DNA of 37,145 bases from Pseudomonadota bacterium (GTDB lineage Bacteria > Pseudomonadota > Gammaproteobacteria > Burkholderiales > Burkholderiaceae_E): positions 1 through 37,145 of the forward strand of contig JAKOZZ010000136.1 in NCBI GenBank assembly GCA_029779755.1. Direction: 5' to 3'. Shown here piece by piece: positions 1-9,172 of the stretch. The position numbers were made by a program, and so were the translations under genes. Every line of letters starts with the position of its first letter. Position 1 is the stretch's first letter. Under the pieces are notes generated by a model. The model had not been told where the DNA came from. It searched no databases and was given only the letters and a program-made list of their open reading frames with translations.

Positions 1-3
1 GCG

Positions 4-945
4 ATGCAGGCGCTGGCCATGCTCGTCGCAGCCCTGGTGTTCACCGCCATGGGCGCGCTCGTGAAGCTGGTGTCCGACCAGCACTCGGCCATGGAAGTGG
101 TGGCCTGGCGCGGCGCGACCGGCGCGGTGCTGATGGGCGGCTGGATGCTGTGGCGCGGGGCCCGGCCCGGTTCGCCGCACCTGGCCATGGTGCTGTCGCG
201 CTCGCTGGTGGGCACGCTGGCGCTGGGCTGCTGGTTCGTGACGCTGGGCACGCTGCCGCTGGCGACGTCGGTCACGCTCAACTACACGGCGCCACTGTTC
301 ATCGCGCTGCTCGCGCCGCTCGGCGCATGGCTGGGCTGGCGGTGGCTGGGGGCGGATCCGCACGACATGGCGCGCCCGCCGGCCCCTGGCGCCGCGCGCG
401 GCGGCCACGGATGGCTCACGCTTGCCATCGTCGCCAGCTTCGCGGGCGTGCTGCTGATCCTGCGCCCCACCATCGAGCGCGGTCGCGAGTTCGATCTTGC
501 GCTGGGCCTGTTCTCGGGACTGCTGAGCGCGGTCGCCTATCTGCAGGTGCGCACGCTCGGCCGCGTCGGCGAGCCCGAGTGGCGCGTGGTGTTCTGGTTC
601 TCGCTGGTGAACCTGGCGTTCGGAGCCGCGATCGCGTCGTTCAGCGGCTGGCATACGACCACGCTGCGCGAGGTGCTGCTGCTCGTGTCGATCGGTGCCC
701 TGGCCGCATTGGGCCAGCTGCTGATGACCTATTCGTTCGGCCAGGGGCGCACGCTGTTCGTCGCGAACCTGCAGTACACCGGCGTGATCTTCGCCACGCT
801 GATCGGCTGGTTCTGGTTCGGCGACACCTTCGAGTGGATCGAGGCGGCCGGCATCGCGCTGATCGTGCTCAGCGGCGTCGCCGCGTCGACGTCCTCCGTC
901 ACGCCCTCCCCTTCCAAACACCCCACCCCGAGGAGTTCCCCATGA
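4..945 (+). CDS. EamA/DMT-family inner-membrane transporter (5' end uncertain)
   Basis: This is probably a drug/metabolite-transporter superfamily exporter of small molecules; the substrate cannot be read from the sequence. The 313-residue protein is almost entirely hydrophobic helices, arranged as two related halves of about five membrane segments each, which is the usual EamA layout and length. The first residues are already in the first membrane helix, and the frame is open to the window edge, so the true start may lie upstream. The C-terminus is a Ser/Pro-rich tail after the last helix. The stop codon overlaps the start of the next gene in the pattern ATGA, so the two are probably co-translated. 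The family assignment is firm; substrate and function are unknown. Confidence 0.85.
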   Translation: MQALAMLVAALVFTAMGALVKLVSDQHSAMEVVAWRGATGAVLMGGWMLWRGARPGSPHLAMVLSRSLVGTLALGCWFVTLGTLPLATSVTLNYTAPLFIALLAPLGAWLGWRWLGADPHDMARPPAPGAARGGHGWLTLAIVASFAGVLLILRPTIERGREFDLALGLFSGLLSAVAYLQVRTLGRVGEPEWRVVFWFSLVNLAFGAAIASFSGWHTTTLREVLLLVSIGALAALGQLLMTYSFGQGRTLFVANLQYTGVIFATLIGWFWFGDTFEWIEAAGIALIVLSGVAASTSSVTPSPSKHPTPRSSP

Positions 946-1793
946 CGTCCTGGACGACGCTGGTGTCGGCCGAAGAGCTGGCCGCGGCCATCGATCACTG
1001 CGTGGTGATCGACTGCCGTCACGACCTGATGAATCCCGCGATCGGGCCCGAAGCCTACGCGGCCGACCACATCCCCGGCGCATACTTCCTCAGCCAGGAC
1101 ACCGACCTGGCCGGGCCCAAGAACGGCCGCAACGGCCGGCATCCGCTGCCCGATCGCGATGCGCTGGCCGCGAAGCTGCGTGCCGCGGGCCTCGACAACG
1201 GCAAGCAGCTGGTCGGTTACGACGCATCGGGCGGTCTGTATGCGGCGCGCCTGTGGTGGCTGGCCCGCTGGCTGGGGCATCGCGCGGTGGCGGTGCTCGA
1301 CGGCGGCATCGACGCGTGGCGCAAGGCGGGCTTTCCGGTGACACGCGAAGTACCCGCGCCGCGCACGGGCGGGTTCACCATCGGCGCCCCGTTGTCGCAG
1401 GCGGCGACGGCCGACGACGTGCTGGTCAACGTGGGCACCGGAAAGCGCCTGGTGATCGACGCGCGCGGCCCCGAGCGCTACCGCGGCGAGACCGAGCCGC
1501 TGGACCCGGTGGCCGGCCACATCCCGGGCGCCGTCAACCGCCCGTACGGCGTGAACCTGCGCCCCGACGGCCGCTTCAAGCCGGCAGAGGCGCTGCGTGC
1601 GGAATTCGCCGCCTTCCTGGGCGGCGTTGCGCCGGCCGACGTGATCCACCAGTGCGGCTCCGGCGTGAGCGCCTGCCACAACCTGCTGTCGATGGCCTAC
1701 GCGGGCCTGGACACGGGCGCGCTGTACGCGGGCTCGTGGAGCGAGTGGGTGTCGGATCCGGGCCGCCCGGTGGCGACGGGGCCGAATCCCTGA
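942..1793 (+). CDS. Sulfurtransferase, rhodanese / 3-mercaptopyruvate sulfurtransferase type
   Basis: This 283-residue protein has two rhodanese domains, at about residues 5-130 and 150-280, and moves sulfane sulfur from a donor to a thiophilic acceptor. The catalytic Cys238 lies in the loop CGSGVSA. That loop resembles the CG(S/T)GVTA motif of 3-mercaptopyruvate sulfurtransferases more than the CRKGVTA motif of thiosulfate sulfurtransferases, so SseA-like activity is the better guess. The N-terminal domain has no cysteine at the matching place and is the usual inactive half. The start is the ATG overlapping the stop of the upstream transporter gene, with AGGAG at 931-935 as ribosome-binding site. 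A longer open frame upstream is a shadow of the transporter gene. Confidence 0.9.
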   Translation: MTSWTTLVSAEELAAAIDHCVVIDCRHDLMNPAIGPEAYAADHIPGAYFLSQDTDLAGPKNGRNGRHPLPDRDALAAKLRAAGLDNGKQLVGYDASGGLYAARLWWLARWLGHRAVAVLDGGIDAWRKAGFPVTREVPAPRTGGFTIGAPLSQAATADDVLVNVGTGKRLVIDARGPERYRGETEPLDPVAGHIPGAVNRPYGVNLRPDGRFKPAEALRAEFAAFLGGVAPADVIHQCGSGVSACHNLLSMAYAGLDTGALYAGSWSEWVSDPGRPVATGPNP

Positions 1794-1809
1794 CGGCGCG
1801 AAGGCGCCG
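1794..1809 (+). terminator. Small hairpin directly after the sulfurtransferase stop
   Basis: CGGCGC and GCGCCG form a 6-bp GC stem around a GAAG tetraloop, starting at the base after the stop codon. It lies in the 40-base gap between two convergent genes (the sulfurtransferase and the toxin). There is no T-run, so it may serve as a weak or Rho-assisted end signal. The assignment rests on position and stem only. Confidence 0.35.
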
Positions 1810-1833
1810 GCGCCGCCCGGTGCCGCGGCCCCG

Positions 1834-2118
1834 TCACCAGCGCGCAGGCAGGCGACGGGACGTGTGATACACGCGCAGAATCTCGATGGTGTCTTGGCGT
1901 ACCCGGTACGGAACGAGGTAGCGCGTCTTCGTCACGACGAGTTCGCGCGTGCCGGGGACGCGCCCCGGTCTGCCCAGCGCGGGCTGGGTTCGAAGAGCGG
2001 CCACCGCGACGAGCACCCGCTCCACGACTCGTCGCGCCGCCGCCGGGTCATCGGCGGCAATGTACGAGGCCTCGTCGTCCAGGTTGCGCAGTGCCGTTCG
2101 CAGCCACCTAACGCGCAT
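1834..2118 (-). CDS. Type II toxin, RelE/ParE superfamily
   Basis: This small basic protein of 94 residues has the RelE/ParE toxin pattern: a helical N-terminus (WLRTALRNLDDEASYIA), a middle segment with a helix ending in RTQPALGRPGR, then ELVVTKTRYLVPYRV and EILRVYHTSRRLP, the typical closing strands. The RVYHTSR-like ending is characteristic of ParE/RelE toxins. It could be a gyrase poison (ParE) or a ribosome-dependent mRNA interferase (RelE); sequence alone does not decide. Its start codon lies inside the end of the antitoxin gene, overlapping by 11 bases, so translation of the pair is coupled. It is convergent with the sulfurtransferase gene. Confidence 0.88.
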   Translation of the reverse strand: MRVRWLRTALRNLDDEASYIAADDPAAARRVVERVLVAVAALRTQPALGRPGRVPGTRELVVTKTRYLVPYRVRQDTIEILRVYHTSRRLPARW

Positions 2119-2350
2119 TCACACGCCACTTGCCGGCCAGCGCGGACACCTCGGATTCGCTCGCGAAGTCGCCCGCATCCGCCTCGCGGATCGCAGCCTC
2201 GGTCTCGGCAATCTGCCATTCGTTGTTCTCGACGAACGCCCGGATCGCTTCGGCAGCGAGAAACGACTTGCTGCGCTGGGTCGCGCTCGCCAGCCGGTCG
2301 AGCCGATCCTTGATGTCGTCTTCGAGTCGGACGGTCACGGTCGTGGACAT
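2108..2350 (-). CDS. Type II antitoxin, ribbon-helix-helix (CopG/RHH_1) family
   Basis: This is an 80-residue protein. Residues 3-10 (TTVTVRLE) form the DNA-binding beta strand, followed by helices ending in RSKSFLAAEAIRAFVENN, the standard RHH fold that dimerises and binds operator DNA. The acidic second half (EWQIAETEAAIREADAGD) would bind and neutralise the toxin. I chose the ATG at 2350 because the RHH strand normally begins a few residues after Met. An in-frame GTG at 2386 would add 12 residues and would start inside the palindrome proposed as operator, so it is less likely. The stop is TAG, and the toxin gene begins 11 bases before the end of this one. Confidence 0.88.
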   Translation of the reverse strand: MSTTVTVRLEDDIKDRLDRLASATQRSKSFLAAEAIRAFVENNEWQIAETEAAIREADAGDFASESEVSALAGKWRVNAR

Positions 2351-2376
2351 GGCGAACTCTGAGGGTCGATTGGCTT

Positions 2377-2390
2377 GGATGTGCACATCC
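2377..2390. promoter_or_regulatory. Perfect 14-bp palindrome, probable operator of the toxin-antitoxin pair
   Basis: GGATGTGCACATCC reads identically on both strands and sits 27 bases upstream of the antitoxin start. RHH antitoxins usually repress their own operon by binding short palindromes overlapping the promoter. A possible -10 element on the minus strand (TAGGAT, 2392 to 2387) overlaps one arm, but I found no convincing -35 at 16-18 bases. The palindrome is directly visible; the operator role is inferred from position and family. Confidence 0.6.
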
Positions 2391-2454
2391 TAACACCCGC
2401 GCCCTTCCAAAGACCGCGCACGCGGAACCCTCCGGCGGCCCGCCCCGTTGCGGC

Positions 2455-3864
<1,410 letters not shown>

Positions 3865-3872
3865 CGCGGGGA

Positions 3873-5276
3873 TCAGGCCTTGGGAAAGGACAACACGAAC
3901 TCGGTGCCGGCGCCGGGCTTGCTGGTCACGTCGATGCGGCCGCCGAGCCGCTCCACCGTACGCTTGACCAGGGGCGTGCCCACGCCCAGGCCGGTGCGCT
4001 TGGTGGTGTGGAACGGCACGAAGATGCGGGCAAGCCGCTCGCGCGACATGCCGATGCCGGTGTCGCGCACCCGCGCCTCGATCGACCGGCGATCGGGCGC
4101 TTCGCGCGTGGACAGTGCGAGTCGCCCGCCGTCGGGCATCGCGTCGATGGCGTTGGCGACCAGGTTCACGAACACATGCTCCAGCGAATCGGGCTCGCCG
4201 GCGATGGTCGGCAGCGCGGACGCGAGGTCGAGCTCGAGGGTGATGCCGTGCGCGGGCAGGTCGTCCTCGAATCCCGACAGCGCCGTGCGGATCACGGCGT
4301 TCACGTCGACCGGCTCGAGTGCACGGCCGCCCTGATAGGCATAGGCCAGAAGCTGGCGCACCCAGCCTTCCAGCCGATCGACCTGCCGGATGATGTCGAT
4401 CGCCTGATCCACGTGGGGCGGCGTCCCGGCCGACCCGCCCGCCCCCGCGTCCACCGAGATCAGCTCGGCGGACGAGCGGATGCCCGCCAGCGGGTTGCGG
4501 ATGCCGTGCGCGACCGCCGACGCCATCTCGCCCACCGCGGCCATCGATTCCGACGCGACCAGCCGCCCCTGCTGCACGCGGATCAGCGCATCGGCGCGCC
4601 GCACCAGCCCGAGCAGCACGAGGAACAGGAAGGCGCTGGCGCCCGCCGACGCCAGCCAGATCACCTGGGTGAGCCGCTGCACGTCCTCGAACAGCGACTT
4701 CGGCGACATGTAGAGCTCCACCACGCCGACCACGCGCTGTGCACCGTCGACGACGGGGATGTAGTTCTCGACCGGATGCGCGGTGCGCCCCTTGAGGAAC
4801 ACGTGCTCCGGTTTGATGTAGTTGGCCGGGTTGAGCAGGTCGCTCTCCACGACCAGTTCTCCGGCCAGCGCTTCGGCGAGTTCGGGGTTGAATGGCAGCG
4901 TGCGGCCGATGGCGTCACGGTTGGTCGACCAGACCACGCGCCGCTCGGCGTCGTACAGATTGCAGTGCAGGACGTCGGGCATGCGGGCGACCTGGCCGAA
5001 GATGCGCTCGATCTCGTCCAGACGCTGCGCATCGAACACCGCGGGCGCCTCGCGTGCCGCGCCCGGCACGAAGAACCGGGTGCCGTCGTGGATCCGGATG
5101 AGGCTCTGGACGAACTCGGCCGTGACTTCGCCTGTGCGGTGCAGCATGCGCTCGGCCATGAACCGTGACAGCAGCGTGGCCGACACGACGGCCAGCAGCG
5201 CGATCGACCCGAGACTGGCCAGGGCGAACCAGCGCGTCAGGCGGAACGGGCGGACGGGTGCTGCGGCAGCGGGCAT
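3873..5276 (-). CDS. Membrane sensor histidine kinase partnered with the sigma-54 response regulator
   Basis: The kinase has 467 residues. Membrane helix 1 is at about 17-37 and helix 2 at about 206-226, with a periplasmic sensing region of about 165 residues between them. I see no HAMP domain: helix 2 runs almost directly into the dimerisation helix. The phospho-acceptor is His257 in AVAHGIRNPL. The ATPase part shows an N-box (NLVANAIDAM, 371-380), a G1 box DTGIGM (405-410) and a G2 region around GLGVGTPLVKR. The H-box and architecture are those of NtrB/ZraS-like kinases. The ATG at 5276 (MPAAAAPVRP) is preferred over an upstream ATG at 5348, which would add 24 basic residues before the membrane anchor. 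The signal sensed is unknown. Confidence 0.9.
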   Translation of the reverse strand: MPAAAAPVRPFRLTRWFALASLGSIALLAVVSATLLSRFMAERMLHRTGEVTAEFVQSLIRIHDGTRFFVPGAAREAPAVFDAQRLDEIERIFGQVARMPDVLHCNLYDAERRVVWSTNRDAIGRTLPFNPELAEALAGELVVESDLLNPANYIKPEHVFLKGRTAHPVENYIPVVDGAQRVVGVVELYMSPKSLFEDVQRLTQVIWLASAGASAFLFLVLLGLVRRADALIRVQQGRLVASESMAAVGEMASAVAHGIRNPLAGIRSSAELISVDAGAGGSAGTPPHVDQAIDIIRQVDRLEGWVRQLLAYAYQGGRALEPVDVNAVIRTALSGFEDDLPAHGITLELDLASALPTIAGEPDSLEHVFVNLVANAIDAMPDGGRLALSTREAPDRRSIEARVRDTGIGMSRERLARIFVPFHTTKRTGLGVGTPLVKRTVERLGGRIDVTSKPGAGTEFVLSFPKA

Positions 5277-5398
5277 CGGCACAAGACCATGATATCGACA
5301 TGGAATTGTCCCATGCCGGCGTGGGCGCCGCGAGGATCGCGTGCGCACGATGCAGGAACGGCACAGCGGCGCACTCTATTCCGCCGCAGGCACGCGGA

Positions 5399-6181
5399 TC
5401 AGTGCTGGTGCACCTGCGCGGTCAGTGCGGCGATGATCGCGATGCCCGCCAGCATCATCACCAGCTGGCGCGCAGCCTCGCTGCGGCGGGTGCGACTCTG
5501 CCGGTGCAGGTCGGGGACGAGGTCGGCCAGTGCGATGTAGACGAAGCTGGCCGTGGCCAGCATCAGCACATAGGGCACCAGCTGCTGGCCGGCTTCGAGC
5601 GCAAAGTAGCCCACCGCCCCGCCCACCACCGCCGACAGGCTCGACAGCGTGTTGTAGAAGAGCGCCCGGCGCCGGGTGTAGCCGGCATTGAGCAGCACGA
5701 TGAAGTCGCCGATCTCCTGCGGCAGCTCGTGCGCGGCGATGGCGGCCGTGGTGAGCAGGCCCAGCCGGAGGTCGACCAGGAAGGCGGCCGCGATGAGGAT
5801 GCCGTCGGCGAAGTTGTGGATCGCATCGCCGACCAGGATCAGCAGCCCGCCGGAGCCGGCCTCCTCGCGGTCGTGCCCGTGGTGATGGCCGTGGCCGTCG
5901 CCCTCGTAGTGATGGCTGTGGCGCATCACGTCGAACTTCTCGAGCACGAAGAACGCCACCAGTCCGAACAGCAGCGTTGCGCACAGCGCGTGCAGGTCGG
6001 CGCCGGACTCGAAGGCCTCGGGCATCAGGTGCAGCACCGCCGTGCCGAGCAGCATGCCGGCCGACAGGCTGACCAGGCGCTGGACCGACGCCGTCAGCAC
6101 CGACATCGACAGCCAGGCTGCCGCGCCCAGGCTCAGCACACCGGACACGAAGGTGGCGACGAGGATCAGGGAAAGGGTCAC
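5399..6181 (-). CDS. ZIP-family divalent metal transporter
   Basis: This is a 260-residue membrane protein with about eight helices. The metal-pathway motifs of ZIP proteins are clear: HNFADG with His122 in helix 4 and HELPQEIGD with His151 in helix 5. A cytoplasmic loop at about residues 88-103 is His-rich (HSHHYEGDGHGHHHGH), typical of zinc sensing or delivery. It should import Zn(II) or related ions across the inner membrane. The start is GTG; there is no strong ribosome-binding site and no in-frame ATG before the first helix. A possible promoter and an inverted repeat lie upstream. A His-rich CDF exporter at 12.1 kb handles the same class of metal in the other direction. Confidence 0.9.
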   Translation of the reverse strand: MTLSLILVATFVSGVLSLGAAAWLSMSVLTASVQRLVSLSAGMLLGTAVLHLMPEAFESGADLHALCATLLFGLVAFFVLEKFDVMRHSHHYEGDGHGHHHGHDREEAGSGGLLILVGDAIHNFADGILIAAAFLVDLRLGLLTTAAIAAHELPQEIGDFIVLLNAGYTRRRALFYNTLSSLSAVVGGAVGYFALEAGQQLVPYVLMLATASFVYIALADLVPDLHRQSRTRRSEAARQLVMMLAGIAIIAALTAQVHQH

Positions 6182-6239
6182 GGTGCGGGGTCGAGGAGCG
6201 GGATCGGCGGGTACACCCGGACGAACGCACCGGGATGAT

Positions 6240-6268
6240 GCAACCGGGTTGCGTGAGTGGGCAGTATA
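6240..6268 (-). promoter_or_regulatory. Possible promoter and operator of the ZIP transporter gene
   Basis: On the minus strand a -10-like TATACT (6268 to 6263) is followed by the perfect inverted repeat GCAACC-N-GGTTGC (6240-6252), which would cover the transcription start and early leader, about 60-70 bases upstream of the GTG start. No good -35 hexamer is visible at normal spacing, as is common for activator-dependent or MerR-type promoters. The repeat is seen directly; its use as a metal-responsive operator is inferred from the neighbouring gene. Confidence 0.4.
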
Positions 6269-6308
6269 GCCTAGCGCAGCCGGCGTGATCCGTGCGCCGG
6301 GTAAGCGA

Positions 6309-9152
6309 TCAGTGCGCCTTGTCCCAGTCCGCCCCTGCGCCTACGGCCACCTCCAGCGGCACGTCGAGCGCGGCCACCGAAGTCATCATGCCGGGCAGCT
6401 CGGCACGCACCGCATCGAGCTCGTCGTCCGGCACCTCGAGCACGAGCTCGTCGTGCACCTGCATGATCAGCAGCGACTTCATCCGCTGCGCCTCGAGCCA
6501 GCCCTGCACGCGGATCATCGCCAGCTTGATCAGGTCGGCGGCCGTGCCCTGCATGGGCGCGTTGATCGCGGCGCGCTCGGCGCCCTGTCGGCGCGGGCCG
6601 CTCGGGCTGTTGATCTCGGCCAGCCACAGGCGGCGACCGAACACGGTCTCGACGTAGCCCTGGCTGCGGGCCAGCTCGCGCGTGCGGTCCATGTACGCAC
6701 GCACCTTGGGGTAGCGCGCGAAGTAGCGGTCGATGTAGGTGCGCGCGGCGTCGCGCTCGATGCCCAGGTTGGACGCCAGGCCCCAGGCGCTCATGCCGTA
6801 GATGAGCCCGAAGTTGATCACCTTCGCGTAGCGGCGCTGTTCGCTGGTGACCTCGTCGGGCGCCACGCCGAAGATCTCGCCGGCGGTGGCACGGTGCACG
6901 TCGAGCCCCTGCGCGAACGCGCGCGTGAGGCCTTCGTCACCCGAGATGTGCGCCATGATGCGCAGCTCGATCTGCGAGTAGTCGGCCGAGACGATCTGCG
7001 CGCCGGGCGGCGCGACGAAGGCTTCGCGGATGCGCCGGCCCTCGGGCGTGCGCACCGGGATGTTCTGCAGGTTGGGGTCGCTGGACGCCAGGCGGCCCGT
7101 CACCGCCACCGCCTGCGAATAGCTGGTGTGCACGCGCCCGGTGCGCGGATTCACCATGCGCGGCAGCTTGTCGGTGTACGTGGACTTCAGCTTCGACAGG
7201 CTGCGGTAGTCGAGCACGATCTTCGGCAGCGGATAGTCCTCGGCCAGCTTGGCCAGCACTTCCTCGTCGGTGGAGGGGGCGCCGCTGGCGGTCTTCTTCA
7301 CCACCGGCAGCCCCAGGCGCTGGAACAGGATCTCGCCCAGCTGCTTGGGTGAGTTCAGGTTGAACGGCTGGCCGGCGGCCTCGTACGCACGCGCTTCGAT
7401 CTCGAGCATCTTGCGGCCGAGTTCGTCGGACTGCACCTCGAGCCGCCGCGCGTCGACCAGCACCCCGTTGCGCTCCATGCGCTGCAGCACGCGCGACGAC
7501 GGCATCTCGATCTCGCGGTACACGTAGTCGAGCCTGGGCTCGACCGCGATGCGCGGGTGCAGCGTGCGGTGCAGATGCAGGGTCAGATCGGCATCTTCGG
7601 ACGCGTACTGTCCGGCCTGCTCGATCGCCACCTGCTCGAAGCCGATCTGGCTGGCGCCCTTGCCCGCCACCTGTTCGTAGGGAATGCTGGCGCGGTTCAG
7701 ATGACGCGACGCGAGCGCGCCGAGATCGTGGGTGCGATGCGCCTCGAGCACGTACGACTGCAGCAGGGTGTCGTGCGCCACGCCCGCCAGGCGGATGCCG
7801 TGGTTCTCGAACACGTGCGTGTCGTACTTGAGGTTCTGCCCCACCTTGGCGTGCCGCGGGCTCTCCAGCCACGGACGCATCCGGGCCAGCACGTGATCGC
7901 GCGCGAGCTGGTCGGGCGCGCCCGCGTACACGTGCGCGACCGGGATGTAGCAGGCGCGCCCCGGCTCGACCGACAGCGAGATGCCGACGATCTCTGCCGC
8001 CATCGGGTCGAGCGAAGTGGTTTCGGTGTCGAGCGCGGTGAGCTCCGCCTCGGAGATACGGGCCAGCCACGCGTCGAGCTGCGCATCGGTGAGCACGGTC
8101 TCGTAGGCGATCACCAGGGCGCTGCCGCCCGCCGTCGCGCCCTGGGCATCCGCGTCGAGGCGCCCGGACGTCGCCCCGGCCTGGCTGCCCTCGCCCGCCA
8201 CGGCCGATCCCCCGGGCCCGGCCGATGCCTCCGGTCCGGCCGCTGCACCCGCGCCGCCCGGACCGCCGCCCACTTCCCGCAGCCAGGTCCGAAAGCCGCA
8301 CTGCTCGAACAGCGGACGCAGCGCCGACGGATCCTCGGCGCGCAGATCGAGCGAGGCATCGATGGACTCGAGGTGCGCGCTCAGATCGCAGTCGGTCTTG
8401 ACCGTGACGAGCCGGCGCGCGGTGGGCAGCCAGTCGAGCGCGCGGCGCAGGTTCTCGCCCACCGCGCCGGTGATCTTCGGTGCGTTGGCGATCACACCGT
8501 CGAGCGAGTCGTACTGCGACAGCCACTTCACCGCCGTCTTCGGGCCCACCTTCTCCACGCCCGGCACGTTGTCGACCGTGTCTCCCACCAGGGACAGGTA
8601 GTCGACGATGCGCTCGGGCGGCACGCCGAACTTGGCGATCACGCCGTCACGATCGAGCTTCTCGGGCGGGCCGCCGCGGGCGGTCATCGTGTTGACCAGG
8701 GTGACGTGGTCGCCGACCAGCTGTGCCAGGTCCTTGTCGCCGGTGGCGATGACGGTGCGCATCTTCATGCGGTGCGCCTGCTCGGCCAGGGTGCCGATCA
8801 CGTCGTCCGCCTCGATGCCGTCGATCATCAGCAGCGGCCAGCCCAGTGCACGGACCAGTTCGTGGATGACCGGGATCTGCAAGCGCAGGTCGTCGGGCAT
8901 CGCCGCGCGGTTGGCCTTGTACTCGGGAAACCAGTCGTCGCGGAAGGTCTTGCCCGGCGCATCGAAGACCACGGCGCCATGGGTGGCGCCGCCGGTCAGT
9001 TTGCCGTCGGTGCGCAGACGCCTTAGCATCGCGACCACCCCATAGACGGCGCCGGTCGGCGCGCCCTGCGGGCTGCGCAGGTCGGGCAGCGCGTGGAACG
9101 CGCGGTACAGGAAGCTCGAGCCGTCGACCAGCAGGAGCGTTTGTTCAGCCAT
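6309..9152 (-). CDS. polA: DNA polymerase I
   Basis: This 947-residue enzyme fills gaps and removes RNA primers during replication and excision repair. Domains in order: 5'-3' nuclease (1-290; DGSSFLYRAFHALP, the acidic cluster GIEADDVIG, ATGDKDLAQL), a Gly/Ala-rich linker (294-343), the 3'-5' proofreading exonuclease (about 345-540) with the catalytic pair Asp375/Glu377 in LDTETTSLD intact, then the polymerase domain with motif A (SADYSQIELR), motif B (RRYAKVINFGLIYG) and motif C (VHDE, 899-902). The start at 9152 fits the conserved N-terminus. Open frame continues upstream to about 9782 but is antisense to the next gene. GGTGG 8 bases before the ATG may be the ribosome-binding site. The proofreading residues show it is not a Taq-like exo-minus version. 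Confidence 0.97.
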   Translation of the reverse strand: MAEQTLLLVDGSSFLYRAFHALPDLRSPQGAPTGAVYGVVAMLRRLRTDGKLTGGATHGAVVFDAPGKTFRDDWFPEYKANRAAMPDDLRLQIPVIHELVRALGWPLLMIDGIEADDVIGTLAEQAHRMKMRTVIATGDKDLAQLVGDHVTLVNTMTARGGPPEKLDRDGVIAKFGVPPERIVDYLSLVGDTVDNVPGVEKVGPKTAVKWLSQYDSLDGVIANAPKITGAVGENLRRALDWLPTARRLVTVKTDCDLSAHLESIDASLDLRAEDPSALRPLFEQCGFRTWLREVGGGPGGAGAAAGPEASAGPGGSAVAGEGSQAGATSGRLDADAQGATAGGSALVIAYETVLTDAQLDAWLARISEAELTALDTETTSLDPMAAEIVGISLSVEPGRACYIPVAHVYAGAPDQLARDHVLARMRPWLESPRHAKVGQNLKYDTHVFENHGIRLAGVAHDTLLQSYVLEAHRTHDLGALASRHLNRASIPYEQVAGKGASQIGFEQVAIEQAGQYASEDADLTLHLHRTLHPRIAVEPRLDYVYREIEMPSSRVLQRMERNGVLVDARRLEVQSDELGRKMLEIEARAYEAAGQPFNLNSPKQLGEILFQRLGLPVVKKTASGAPSTDEEVLAKLAEDYPLPKIVLDYRSLSKLKSTYTDKLPRMVNPRTGRVHTSYSQAVAVTGRLASSDPNLQNIPVRTPEGRRIREAFVAPPGAQIVSADYSQIELRIMAHISGDEGLTRAFAQGLDVHRATAGEIFGVAPDEVTSEQRRYAKVINFGLIYGMSAWGLASNLGIERDAARTYIDRYFARYPKVRAYMDRTRELARSQGYVETVFGRRLWLAEINSPSGPRRQGAERAAINAPMQGTAADLIKLAMIRVQGWLEAQRMKSLLIMQVHDELVLEVPDDELDAVRAELPGMMTSVAALDVPLEVAVGAGADWDKAH

Positions 9153-9172
9153 GTCCGAGACCACCAAGCACG
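9133..9172. other. Overlapping divergent start codons of polA and the LOG-family gene (CATG)
   Basis: The minus-strand polA ATG (9152-9150) and the plus-strand ATG of the LOG-family gene (9151-9153) share two bases in the palindrome CATG. There is no intergenic DNA, so each gene's promoter and leader must lie inside the other's coding sequence. AGGAG for the plus gene is at 9133-9137 (13 bases before its ATG, rather far), and GGTGG for polA lies in the other gene. In-frame GTG (9172) or TTG (9181) are alternative starts of the plus gene but lack a ribosome-binding site. Confidence 0.7.

Noticed and set aside
150-941. Longer start of the sulfurtransferase.
   Set aside because: The added 264 codons are out of frame with, and overlap, the transporter; the ATGA junction with AGGAG fits better.
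1932-2396. A 154-codon minus-strand frame overlapping the toxin-antitoxin pair.
   Set aside because: Arg-rich shadow frame; both real genes of the pair have family features.
5277-5398. Promoter of the sensor kinase in the 122-base gap.
   Set aside because: TATCAT is a possible -10, but no -35 of acceptable spacing was found, so it is not listed.
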